From the NCBI GenBank assembly GCA_017311315.1, contig CM029622.1, forward strand, positions 13,823,002-13,887,001: a stretch of 64,000 bases of DNA. The letters are read 5' to 3'. The DNA comes from Dendrocalamus latiflorus (Eukaryota > Streptophyta > Magnoliopsida > Poales > Poaceae). Within the stretch, counting starts at the first letter, position 1. Every line of letters begins with the position of its first letter. The position numbers were made by a program, and so were the translations under genes. Below are positions 1 through 10,445 of the stretch, piece by piece. Below the pieces are notes generated by a model. That model was not told the origin of the DNA. It saw only the letters and a program-made list of their open reading frames with translations, and did no database searches.

Positions 1-376
1 AACTGGTCTCAGTGAGGATGACTGCGTTTGCTAACAAGAGTTGTCCGCTGGTTGCTGGTCAAAATCAACTGTAACTTTGTTCTTTACCTTTTGCTGTTCT
101 TGTGTAATGGAATTTGTATTATGTTATGTAAATCGTCCAACAACCAAATTTTATTCCTACTCAAAGACGCACTCGCCGTTACTTGTTTTCATGAGAACAA
201 AACCAACTGCTCTTCTCTAATCACCAAAACCTCATTAGCCTCTAATCTATCACCTGCCGCCATTATTAATTACACAAGCAAATCAATTGCCCAAAGCAAG
301 ATAAAGCTCACAGATTATAAACAAAAAGGGAATTAATATCTAAGGATAAAACTCGGCCAAAACTCACCTTAATTAA
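1..376. other. Duplicated 3'-flank-like sequence, no gene seen
   Basis: In copy B the same sequence directly follows the end of a possible last exon near 30773 and looks like a plant 3' UTR and downstream flank (T-rich, TTGTGTAATGG-type stretches). An open frame of about 100 codons is present but starts at TTG and has no recognisable motif. I see no gene here. Confidence 0.5.
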
Positions 377-1063
377 GGGCCTGTTTGGGACTGCTCCGCT
401 CCAAGTTTTTCAGCTCCGCTCCCAACTTCGCTAACCAAACAGGTCCAACTCCAAAAACTCCGCTCCAAAAAAAAGGTGGAGTTAGAGGGCAACTCCATGT
501 TTTTTATGGAGCTCCTCAAGGGGTACTCCAGAAATAAAGCTTATATACCTCCTCGTAGAGTTTGTGAGAAATTACACACCACTGCCATTACACAATTCCT
601 CTCCTCCATACCGATTCGATTTCTTTTAATTCCGACCTTCCTTCTCCGAGCAGCCACCGCTCCACGAGCGCGCGCGTTGTGGCTCGCCTCCTGCTCCGTC
701 ACCACCATCATCTTCGGCGAAAGCCCCCACAGCGCGCCCAGGAATGCGTCCGCGCGGGTCGTCGACGGGGACAGCCTGGACTCCGGGCTCCGCTTGTCCT
801 TGTCACCGCCGGTGGCGGCCACGGGAGATTCGTCGTCGGAGGCCAGGAGGCAGTGCAGCTGGAGGCTGGAATTGATGGCCAGGGCCTCGCCGGTCTTCAT
901 GCGGAGGGACTCCACGTCGAGGGCGTCGAGGCGGGACACCACGGGGATCCACCCGTGGGATCTCGCACCCACCAGGATTGGAAGCCGCGGCCTCCCCACG
1001 CCCTAGACAGCCATGGGTTCCCGCGCGGATCACGGCGCGTAGGCAGGCAGAGAGAGAGAGAGA
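377..1063 (+). mobile_element. PIF/Harbinger-like element carrying host gene pieces, truncated copy A
   Basis: The left terminus GGGCCTGTTTGGGACTGCTC follows a TAA and equals the left end of the complete element at 31174. The right 3 kb and the right inverted repeat are missing; the sequence stops inside a (GA)n run at about 1050-1063. With one end only, this copy should not be mobile. It keeps the GRAS fragment but has lost the trithorax fragment. Confidence 0.85.
671..960 (-). pseudogene. GRAS-family (SCL3-like) gene fragment, copy A
   Basis: On the minus strand an open frame reads PVVSRLDALDVESLR, then a Ser/Lys/Asp-rich spacer with SPESRLSPST, then ADAFLGALWGLSPKMMVVTE and QEASHN. This order (leucine-heptad and VHIID-side end, variable spacer, 'PKVMVVTEQEA..HN' of the PFYRE region) is typical of the middle of grass SCARECROW-LIKE 3-type GRAS transcription factors. 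Only about 95 residues of a roughly 450-residue protein are present, with no conserved N- or C-terminus, so this is a captured fragment. The frame is still open, and the fragment differs by one residue from copy B. Family call by motif reading. Confidence 0.75.
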
Positions 1064-1082
1064 GACCCGAAACCCTTTTTAC
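1064..1082. other. Templated filler at a deletion junction
   Basis: About 19 bp join the truncated transposon to the resumed duplicated sequence. The filler begins GACCCGAAACCCT, which also occurs at 1141-1153, and overlaps CCCTTTTTACCTAA, which also occurs at 1097-1110. It is therefore a patchwork of two nearby downstream sequences, as expected for end joining with templated insertion. Confidence 0.7.
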
Positions 1083-2068
1083 CTAACCAGACCTAGCCCT
1101 TTTTACCTAAATTAGGTTTTTGGCCCACTAATTTTCAAGGGACCCGAAACCCTTCCTAACACGGGTTTTGACACTTCCGACTTTTCAACTCATCGCGTGT
1201 CGAAGCCTCCAGGACCGCACCTCCTGTATCTTCTCCATGCATCATCCACCTTTGATCTCTATGTGCTCCAGCGTGAGCCCAACCATCTCGTGACATCCTC
1301 GACTGCCTGGACCTCAGATTTCCCCCTCCTAGTCCCAGTCCTCCTCGTCACCGACCATAACCGTCTCCATGCCCAACCTGCACATGCAAAGACCAAAGAA
1401 CATTCTTCCGGCACAAGTTCTTATCAACTTGACTGATATTAATCTACGCACACACGCACACGACTCGCATAACAACGCTAAACAAAATTACCAATTATTC
1501 ATTATCACAAATTAACCATTGTCAATTATTCATCACCAAAATATCCTAAACCGAGCCACATGGTCTAACATGTTACCTATAGGAATGAAATCAGTTCTTA
1601 CTTCCCAGACCGTCAGGGCCTTTTGACTTCAAAAAATAGGTATTGTTGTATCTGTGGTGGCGTTACGGACTATCAAACACTCAAAACTCATGATAATAAA
1701 GGTAGAACAGGAGGCACAAGATATGTAGTCCTAAGCTTTCTATCACTTCATTGATTGGTGGGATGTGATATATAATGTGCAACCCCTATCCTCTACCCTT
1801 AGTCGCACCATGATTTCTTAAGTAATTATTTGGTCAATTACCACAATTATGACTTAGCACACCTTTTTAGTCCTATATGACCCACGTGTGATAGACTCGG
1901 TTTCTTGACTAATTTTTCCTAACTTGTGGTTACCAGTTTATTGGATACACTTTTTTTGGTAAGCTACACTTTGTCTAAGCTTAGTTATAACATAGTTAGC
2001 CATGAACCAAACATACCCCTACACTTTCTATAAGAATAAGTATCATAGGATTGAATCTTTATTAATAT
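1083..2068. other. Intergenic, duplicated, no gene seen
   Basis: This matches about 35188-36178 with roughly 5 percent transitions in the part I compared. No convincing coding frame, splice structure or terminal repeat was seen. The stretch 1194-1440 contains an open frame of 79 codons, but its copy-B counterpart carries an early TGA, so it is not a gene. Confidence 0.6.
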
Positions 2069-3950
2069 TGTAACACCCCGCTCATCCTCTGGGTCTAGAG
2101 TGCTACCATCATTGCATATTAATACCAATTTTATTAAAACAACTGCTGAACATTTTATACAAACTCTACTTTACTCATGAAGCAGCGACCACTTACACCA
2201 TACCATTTTTAAGCAACTATTCTAACTTACTAGTGGGGTAAACGTATTAACAAAAGCTGGATATGTGAAATGCTACCAGAATGTGAAGTTATTCATGTGC
2301 TACACCCGCCCGTGCATGACGTCCTCAATGGTCAGCTAGAAATAAAATAACAAAGCAAGGGTGAGTCCAATGACTCAGCAAGTACACAATAGAATGATAA
2401 ACACTACCAAAACAAATAAGCAAATCAACCAACCATAACATACTCCACATGCATTATCATGATCATATCATCAGTGCCATGCAAACCTGCTCTACATGCA
2501 CATTTGCTCATCACATTGCATACACTGGTATTGCCGAGTGAACACTCATCGATGTTCACCCAAAATCTTGGGCCCGCCCATATCGGCACGGGGGTCTCTC
2601 CACTCCCGTGGAGGCCTACCGATGTAGGTCTTACTCAAGAGTGCTCCGGATTAGACAACTAGCTTTACTCGTAGCTAGAGACTTTCTCACCGTCCTAACT
2701 CTTGAGTGCACATGATGCAAATGCAGATGCTCATTGTCATAATCATGCTCATCATTAACATCATTAGCAGGTAAACATCATTGCCCACCTTACTCCATCA
2801 TCATTACCATCATTTACCATGCAACCTCATGTCATGTAAACATCACACTTCCACATAAACATCATCATATCATGTAAGCAGCACATATTTTCATTAACTT
2901 TTCGGTCTACCTCTCTACCATGCACTTGCCTGTTAACCAAGTGGAGCGAAGCGACGTGAGGACGACGTCGACTCAGGACCTTCACCTGAACAAGCAATTA
3001 ATCCGACTTAACATATCATAACGAAACCATAGATTAAATGGGCAATGACGATACTACACGCATATCCCGATTCTGGCGTAAAAACGCACGAGTTTCAGGG
3101 ACCTGTCGCGCAGACACCAAAACCCCCCATTCTTTTTTATATTTTCTCTTTTTTCTCTCTTTTCTTCCCTTTTCTTTTCTTCTCTTTCTTTCTCTTTCTT
3201 CTTTATTTTTTTTCTTACCTGACCGGCCCCTTCTTCTTTTTCCTTCCCCACCTGCCCCTCTCTCTCTCCTCACTTCCATCCGGCCGAATTGGCCTCGTCC
3301 CCTCGTCTCCCCCTCTCTCTTGCGTGGGCTCTCCAGGCGATTTGGGGGCGCGCGGGGCAGCACACGGCCGAGCTCGGGCTCGCCAGCCCCGAGCTCGCCG
3401 CCGCCGCCGACTTCTTCACCACCCTGCCTTCTCCTCCATTCTCACTTCCTCTCCCTCTCTCTCGCATGCGGCTGCACCCGAGCCCACCGCCGACCGAGCC
3501 CCCCCCCCCCCCCCCCCCCGTGCACGCCGGCCTCTACACCTCGCCTCTCCCCGGCTCGTGGAGCGGGAGTGCGCCGCCGGCAGTTCTAACTGGCCAGCCG
3601 GGGCCAGATCCGACCGGCACCCTGCCGTTGGCGGCCTCCCTCGTCCTTCGCCCCGAATCCGGCCAACCCGAGTGGATCCGCCGCTTCCCCCGTGTGCGCG
3701 GCGGCAAGGCGCTTGGCGTCGCCGCTCGGCTTCGGCTCCCTCACTACTCGACTAGAGCCGCACCGTGGGTTTGGCCCCCAGGCCGCCGGCCCCTGCGCGA
3801 GCGCAGGTCGGGACTCGGCCTCGCCTCCAATGGTGCTGTTGGTCACCGGCGCGGTGCCAGCGCTCTGTGGCTCGCTTCTTCTATTCAGGGCAGTGCACCC
3901 CCTTCCCCTACTTTCTACATGCTTGTGCTTGTGAGACTGTGTTAGATAAA
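2069..3950 (-). mobile_element. Gypsy-type LTR (solo or 3' LTR), copy A
   Basis: It starts with TGTAACACCCCGCTCATCC, which on the minus strand is an LTR end of the form ..GGGGTGTTACA. The block around 2360-2385 (minus: TGAGTCATTGGACTCACCC) resembles the corresponding block of the LTR at 11994-14215, so both belong to related families. A pyrimidine-rich tract (3120-3290), a poly-C run (about 3501-3520) and a GC-rich tract occur toward the LTR start. No primer-binding site adjoins 2069, so this is the outer end. The right boundary is uncertain; I see no clean terminus between 3589 and 4000. Open frames in this GC-rich stretch are not genes. Confidence 0.6.
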
Positions 3951-5635
3951 CATGGGGGATGGGCAACCTACTTGTTTTGCAGGACTAGAAACGGAAGTGG
4001 TTGTGGATGATCTCCTCTGGATGCTATCAACGGCGTCGTCTGAGCTCCGTTGGGATCTCTTCTCCTTCTTACTCTCTCTGCCTTGTCTCTTCCTCTTGGC
4101 TGAGGGAGGAAAAGGGAATGGTTGGTGTTGTAGTTACAGACCAAACAGAGAGAGAGAGAGAGAGAGTATGGTAGTGGAGAGTTAGGTGAGCAATGGCTTA
4201 GGGTTTCCCCCGTGGCCTGTGTTGTATATATATCCACATGGGGAGTGCTTTTACAATTATACCCTTACATCCATGTATCCCCCTCAGGGGCACTTATGTC
4301 ATTACACATGTCCTATTCTGGGCCTTACATCCCTCTGGCAGGCCTGCTGGGTTTAGGTGGGGGCCACCCCTACGACAGGAGCCTCTCATGGTGAAGGGCT
4401 TCACGGGCCGAAGCCATGTTGTCGAGCCCTTTGGCCCCCTCCGTCCCTGCGGCCTGTGAGCTTCTTCAACGTTTGACGGAGCCTTATTGCTTAGCGTAGT
4501 GTTCGCCCTGCCGCAAGGGTATAGCGCTAGGTGGGTTGGCGAAGACCTCCTCGCCTACAAGTCCCTATAGCGGCGGGGTCAAGGTTGCCCTGCGGGCCGA
4601 AGTCAAAGTCGGAGCCGAAGTCGTCGTCGAAGTCGGGTTGAAGTCGGTCGAAGGCGCAGTTGGAGTCGGGGTCGAAGACGCATCCGCCATGGCGGGGCCA
4701 CTAGTTGCCCTGGCCACCCGCAACCGCGGGTTCGTTGGGCTGCGAAGTCGAAGCAGAGGCAAACCCCGCGCCACAGATTCCCCTAGGCACGGGGTGGTTG
4801 CGGCTCCGCGGTCCGGTAATGTGCTTTAATGACTCCTGGAATCGCGCCGACCTCTGAGCTGTCAGGCTGCTGCAGCTGCGTGTGTTGTCCCACCGGGAGT
4901 GTACACGCGGCGGGTTGCGATTGGCGCGTCGTGGGCTGTCAGCGATCGCACGACTACGCCATTCGCCCCTTCCCTAGAGGGGCGGGACGCGTGGCAGGGT
5001 GCTATTGGCATGCCGTGCGCTGTCCGGCGGATTTGCATCTGCGCCCGTTCGGTTGCCGGTAGTTGCTCTCCCTGGTCGCGGGGAGCCAAACTGCCAGGCA
5101 ATCGCCTTGTACGGCTACGTCGATTGGAGTGCCACTGGTGGAGCTTTTCGTCGACCCGCGGCGCGACAAGTATATATGCGTCATTTTCCTGCGCTATCTT
5201 TTGAAGGGGCTAACTCTGATGGACACGGTCATAGGATGGTGATGAACAAGAGGATGCCTATTCTCGAGTTTCGGAGAAGACTTATCTTGGACTTGATGCC
5301 GAGCTCCCAACGAGGTGTCCCTTCGCGGGGACGGAGCCGAAGTCGAAGTCGGGGTCTCGCTGCTGGGGCGGAGACCCCGTCGAATTTGTTGCGGTCGATT
5401 GGCCTCGAGAATCGCGCCGGGAGCGGTGCTGCGCCGTGCGACCTGCATTTACTCCCGGTGGGAGCCGACACGCGGCGGGGCGCTATTGGCGCGTCGTGCG
5501 CTGACAGGTCTTTGTACGACCGCGGTCGTGCCCGATACGCATGGGCGGTCGCGATGCTTCAGCTTCGGTCGTGGGGAGGCGAGCGGTTCGTCGTCCGCCG
5601 GTTATGCTTACCGGCGGTGCGGGAGACGAGGGGTC
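3951..5635 (-). mobile_element. 3' region and probable LTR of a Tat-like Gypsy element
   Basis: On the minus strand there is a TATA-like box (GGATATATATACAACAC, about 4222-4238) followed by a (TC)n leader, as in grass Gypsy LTR promoters. Further right, 4840-4960, 4985-5050 and 5411-5525 are diverged copies of a block containing GCTATTGGCGCGTCGTGCGC, and GAAGTCG-type short repeats occur at 4600-4680 and 5335-5360. The position fits the 3' side of the minus-strand gag-protease at 8.8-10.4 kb. LTR limits were not resolved. Confidence 0.45.
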
Positions 5636-5646
5636 TTTAAATACCC
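5635..5646 (+). promoter_or_regulatory. TATA-like box of the antisense retroelement ORF
   Basis: TTTAAATACCCC lies 120-130 bp upstream of the ATG-led ORF at 5766 and is followed by a C/T-rich leader, a typical plant core-promoter layout. Not tested; assigned by position and composition. Confidence 0.45.
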
Positions 5647-5765
5647 CCCGTGGTACCACGTCTGCGCCTCCTCCACACGCTTTCTGATCATCCGTCTCGC
5701 CTCCTGCTCTTCTTTGCTTTTCTTGCCACCGCACTTCCCTTCCGCCGTCGTCTAGCTCCCAGATA

Positions 5766-7900
5766 ATGATGGCACCCGGCGATGAGCGTGCTCAAATGGT
5801 CGGCGACTACGCCATCCGCCGGCGGTCCTCCCCGCTTGAGGTGGAGTACACGCTCGAAGGGCGCGACCTGGCGGCGGCAAACAGATGGTGGGTGGTGACG
5901 AAGAGGAAGGAGGGTCCGTACTCCAGCGCCTTGGGTCCAACGCTCGTGACGGAGGAGACGATCCGTACACTGCTGCGTGAGGGGAAGTGGTTGGACCGCC
6001 AGGCGGTGCGGCTACCCGCCGATGATGAGGCAGAATCGCGACCCGAGAAGTCGAAGGCGATCGTTTTCGTCGCCTATTTTGAAGCCGAGCTTCGCATCCC
6101 AGCCGCGATGGTCGTTGGCGATGCGTTGCGGACCTTCGGGCTGGAGCTAGCACAACGGACTCCGAACGCGCTGGCTCGCCTTGCCGTATACAGCTGGGCC
6201 TTGCGCTCAGAGGCGTGCTGGCCCAGCGCCTCGATGTTCGCATACCTACACGATGCACGGTGCCAGCCAAAGGAACAGGAGGACGGGACGCTGTCGAACT
6301 TCGGCAGCGTCAACTTCGTTCTAGCTGGAGTCTAGCTGGACGAGACGGTGGTTCTACCATCATGTGGCGAGCGGTAGCGGCCTCGAGTGTACGGGCTAGC
6401 CGATGGCGTTCAACACCATGCCCAGCATAACGCTTGACCATGAGGATAGGCGAAGGGCACGAAGACTCGTGGGGGTCACCACCCGTTTCAACATGTGTGA
6501 CCTCGCCGAGGAGTACATTATGTACGGCGTGGCGCCGCTCGCCTATGAGTGGCGCCTCACTGCCGAGAAACTTCGGGACGACAACATCCGCCCGTCCGTT
6601 TGTTCACTACCAGCGCCCTTCGGCCTTCGTATGCCTCAGCCATGTCCTCCTTTCCACTCGTGCTTGCTGCATCGTGTTTGATCATGCTTCTTGCCTCGCC
6701 TAGGAATGCGCTTGAAGGATGCGGAACGCGCGGTAAGCACGTTCCTTGAGCCATATACGGCCAGGGAGCATGAGCAGCGTACAGCTGCAACCGCGGAGGT
6801 GGGGTTAGGGCGGATAAACTGCGTGTGCGAGGCCCTGGGCGTTCGCGTGCCAGAACGCGCCCCTCCAGCCCCGAGCGAACCGCGACATCAAGATGACGGC
6901 GCCCAAGGAAAAAAGGCGCCATCTCGCGGGAAGTCTCGGGCTTCTGCGACCGCGACCGGCGTGGCGGCTGCCGTTGCCCCCATCGATGCGGCAGGCGCGG
7001 AGTCTGATTCGGCGAAGTACGCCGATTCAGACCTAGAGACGGGCGCGGATGACGGGGGCGAAAGGTCTCCGGGCAGTGCCAGGGACCGAGAGTGTGCCAT
7101 GGACGACCGGGAGGGGGAAGTTTCGCCGCCCGCGGCGGTCGCGGAGGTGGAGCTACCGTCTGCTGGAGGCACCAGAGCGCAGTCCCCGCCTGCAGCGGTG
7201 ACGTTGTTGGAGCTGCCCTCATCCCCGAGGACAGGCGATCCCTGGGACGCGAGGACGTTCCTTTGAGAAGGGCGTCCGATGCTCCCGAGACTGGCGACGC
7301 GAACACCGCGCCCCCGAGCTTAGCGGACTTCGTCCCTCCCCCGGAGGCGTTGGGGGCATGGCGCGGGATCGCGGATGACGCGGCCGCAAGCATTGACCAG
7401 CAGGTGCTGTCAACCTACGGGACGAGGCGCCTTGGGGACGCGATGGAGGTATCAGGAGTGAGAGTAAGTATCTTACCTTATGACGATATGTGGGTTTTTA
7501 GAAGCTCGCTGACCGCTTTGTCGTACAGACCCTCGTCTTGGCCCAGGTGTTGCAAGCGGCTCACACCCGCGAGAAGGGGGCGTTAGAGGACCAGTTGCGG
7601 GCCGCCGAGGAGGCTCTGCGCGTAGCCAGGGGGACGCACTCCGCCAAGGACGAGTGCATCCGTCAGTTAGAAACAGAATGTGCGGCGACAAGTCGTACGC
7701 CGAGGCGCTCGTGGCGGCGGTGCGGTTATCGGCCACAGAAGCGGCGCGACAAGAGGCTACAGAGGAGCGAGATGGCTTACTCCAGCAAATCGCTGTGCTA
7801 GAGAAGGAGAAGAGCGAGCTTGCTTCATCTCTAGCGGAGCGAGACCAGCCTCTAGTGCGTCTTATCAAGACTCCAGGTGCGTGGAAGCATCAACCCCGCG
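5766..7900 (+). pseudogene. Gypsy-type 'Transposase_28' accessory ORF (antisense ORF of a Tat-like element), broken
   Basis: The first frame (5766-6335, about 189 codons) contains FEAELRIPAAMVVGDALRTF followed by ELAQRTPNALARLAVYSWAL, the signature of the plant 'putative gypsy type transposon' domain (Transposase_28). It continues out of frame at 6403-6600 (DLAEEYIMYGVAPLAYEW), then in a Ser/Glu/Asp-rich stretch at 6705-7265, another frame at 7270-7470, a possible intron (about 7462-7528) and a coiled-coil stretch at 7529-7880 (LEDQLRAAEEALRVA, LLQQIAVLEKEKSELASSL). Several frameshifts make it a relic. It is transcribed opposite to the gag-protease at 8.8-10.4 kb, the arrangement known for accessory antisense ORFs of Tat-lineage elements. 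Its job is not established. Confidence 0.7.
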
Positions 7901-8640
7901 TTGTTTATACTCCGGAGAGTACGCATAGGGATAATGCCTATGCGTGCGCGGGAGCATCCGTGTCTTATTTATACTCCGTAGAGTGCGTGGGACTATCAAC
8001 CACGCCTTATTTATACTCCGGAGAGTACGCATAGGTATAATGCCTATGCGTGCGCAGGAGCATCCACGTCTTGTTTATACTCCGTAGAGTGCGTGGGACA
8101 ACATCTGTGTCTTATTTATACTCCGTAGAGTGCGTGGGACTATCAACCACGTCTTATTTATACTCCAGAGAGTACGCATAGGGATAATGCCTATGCGTGC
8201 GTGGGAGCATCCGCGTCTTGTTTATACTCAGTAGAGTGCGCAGGGACAACATCCGCGTCTTATTTAGAGTCCGTAGACTGTGCGCGGAGGCAAGCCTCCG
8301 CGCGTTGCGGGCGGTGAACTTGCGTGCGGAGGCGGACCTCGACGCTACGTCTTATTTATACTCCATAGAGTGCGCACGGAGGCGTTCCCCCTCGCGTCTT
8401 TGTTTATACTCATGCCCGCGTTTTTTACAGAGAGTGCGCGCGCGAATGCGTGTCTTTGTTTATACTCATGCCCGTGTTTTTTCACAAAGAGTGCGCGCGC
8501 GAACGCGTGTCTTTGTTTATACTCATGCCCGTGCTTTTCACGGAGAGTGCGCGCGCGAACGCGTGTCTTTGCTTATACTCATGCCCGTGTTTTTTCACGG
8601 AGAGTGCGCGTGCGGACGAGTGTCTTTGTTTATACTCATG
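7886..8640. repeat. Hairpin-rich minisatellite inside the Gypsy element
   Basis: The core TTTATACTC recurs about 13 times. In 7900-8290 the units are of mixed length (about 40-65 bp) and contain palindromes such as GTACTCCGGAGAGTAC-like and GCATAGGGATAATGCCTATGC. In 8395-8640 a more regular array of about 54-58 bp units (TTTATACTCATGCCCGTG followed by GAGAGTGCGCGCGCG) repeats five times. Tandem repeats in this untranslated part are known for Tat-lineage elements. Open frames across the array only reflect the repeat. Confidence 0.85.
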
Positions 8641-8759
8641 AAGACTGCGTGCGAAGGTAATCCTTCGCGCACTTTTGCGGGAAACAAGACAATTTTTTTT
8701 GCAAACATGAACTTTATTAAATTCCCGTTTGCGCGGGTGAGCGATTACAAAAGATGAGG

Positions 8760-10445
8760 TACTGACCACTGACCGCTTAAAGACGAAAACGGCCACAGCT
8801 GTCGTTGCCCGGTGACGAGGCGGGGCACGGTGGGAGCCTCTGCTGCTGGGGCAATCCGTGCGGGGGCCTGGCGGGGTGCTTTTCGGAGCCGTCGAGGATC
8901 TTTGCACTTGCACACCCGGCCTAGGTGTTCCATTGAGCCTCGCGGTGTGGACCTCTGGTGCCGAGCTCTATGCGCCGAGCCATATCCTGGTCGCCGTGGA
9001 CAGTGATGATGGCCCGCGGTCCGGGGAGCTTCATACATAGGAAGCTGTGGTGTGGGACTGCCCCGAGAGAGTTTAGGGTTGGCCGCCCCAATATGGCGTT
9101 GTAGGGGTACGAGATGTCGACGACGTCGAAGGTGGCGTCCTCAGTCCTCACATTATCGCCTCGGCCGAAGGAGACTTGGAGGAATATCTGGCCCACGCCC
9201 GTAGGGGCTGACCTCCGAAGCCCTGCAATGGGATTCCCGAAGGGCCCAATCGACTTCAGGGGATCCCCATCTGATCAAAGGCCGCTGCGAACAAGATGTT
9301 CGCGGAGCTTCCTCCGTCGACCAGGACGCGCCTAACGTCACATCCTGCGATGGCGACCTGGATGACCAGGGGGTCCTGGTGGGGGAATTCCACGCCCTCA
9401 GCATCGGCAGGCGTGAAGGTGATTTCGTGTTGGGCCCACTCCAGTGGTGCCTGTGTTGGGTATGCCGTGACATGGTGCAGCCTCCTCGCATAGGCCTTCC
9501 GCTGCCGCGCCGAGGCGAACTCCAACGAGGAGCCCCCGGAGATGACGTTTATGACCTGGCACTGGGCTCCTTCTGGGGCTTGTAGCTGCAGGAGGCCCTC
9601 CCGAGGTTGCTGTACGTGGGCCTAAATCCGCAAGGGGTCTTCCTGGGGTTGCATCCCTTGATCCTGGGGGTGTTGGACGTGAGCCACGACAGGCAGACAT
9701 GCCTCAGGGTTTTTGTCTCTGGCAACGCTCTGCCGGAGTGCTGCGATGGTGGTGCACGCACGCGTGTCATGGCTGCCCCGACCGTGGACTTCGCATCACT
9801 GCCCATGGTGCTGGTCATCGTACTCCCCGCGGGCTCTATCGTCGCGACCCCGCCCCGACCAGTGACAGCGTTATCCTCGGAGCCACCCTCGATGTCGAAG
9901 ACATAGCGAGGTTTCTGAGATTTGCGTTGGTCGCATTTGGGCTTGTCGCCCGATGAGTCTATGTGCTGGGTATCCTTGCGCTCGGAGGCGTCCTTCGATG
10001 GCTCTTGCTTACATTTGCCTTTCGAGGAGCCCTCCTTCAGCGAGCCATCGTTCTTCGCCGAGCCCTCCGCCTGATTGGTGTTGGAGTCGTTGCCGTGTCG
10101 TCACCGCGCATCCTCTTTCGCTCTGGCGTACTCTTCCATCTTGTCGAAGAGCTTTGCCACCGTCTTGATTGGTTTCCGCGCATTGTATTCGGCCATCGGC
10201 CCCGGGCGAAGACCTTGTATCGCTGCATTTATGACGGTTGTTTCATTGACATCCTTGACCTGGCAGCGTACCTTCGCGAAGCGTTTGAAGTAGTCCCAGA
10301 GCCTCTCCAAGGGTTTTTGCTTGACTGCGAAGAGCTGGTCCACATCGACGCGCTCGATGTAGTTTCCCTGGAAGTTGTTGTAGAGCCGGTCGCGGATCTG
10401 TTCCCACGCGTAGATGGAATTCGGCTCGATGGTGATGAAAAAAGA
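8760..10445 (-). pseudogene. Gypsy gag-protease fragment
   Basis: Reading on the minus strand, 10343-10101 matches a retrotransposon gag (QKPLERLWDYFKRFAKVR, then a block ending AKLFDKMEEYARA). At 9525-9256 comes the retroviral-type aspartic protease with DGGSSANIL in place of the usual D(T/S)G(S/A) and the preceding VAIAGCDVRRVLVD. At 9196-8921 is its C-terminal part (ISYPYNAILGRPTLN). Reverse transcriptase, RNase H and integrase are absent: after the protease the sequence runs into the minisatellite. The 5' side stops abruptly at about 10445 against a GH79 pseudogene, so 5' LTR and leader are missing too. Non-autonomous and dead. Confidence 0.85.

Larger units (their letters stand above)
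1..3589 (+). repeat. Segmental duplication, copy A (left)
   Basis: This segment recurs in the same orientation at 30798-37760. Bases 1-1060 match 30798-31857 with only about three substitutions. Bases from about 1083 to 3589 match about 35188-37760 with clearly more change, mostly transitions. Between the two blocks copy A lacks about 3.3 kb present in copy B. Homology stops at 3589/37760 inside an LTR. The left limit is unknown because copy A runs off the window start. Spacing is 30,797 bp. A real dispersed duplication and a haplotype wrongly placed in tandem both fit. Confidence 0.95.

Noticed and set aside
28..336. 102-codon frame at the window start, identical in copy B
   Set aside because: It starts at TTG, has no motif, and identity only reflects the recent duplication.
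3045..3945. Long plus-strand open frames (up to 236 codons) in the GC-rich LTR part
   Set aside because: Composition-driven Pro/Ser/Arg frames across a pyrimidine tract and poly-C run. The copy-B equivalents differ in length and frame.
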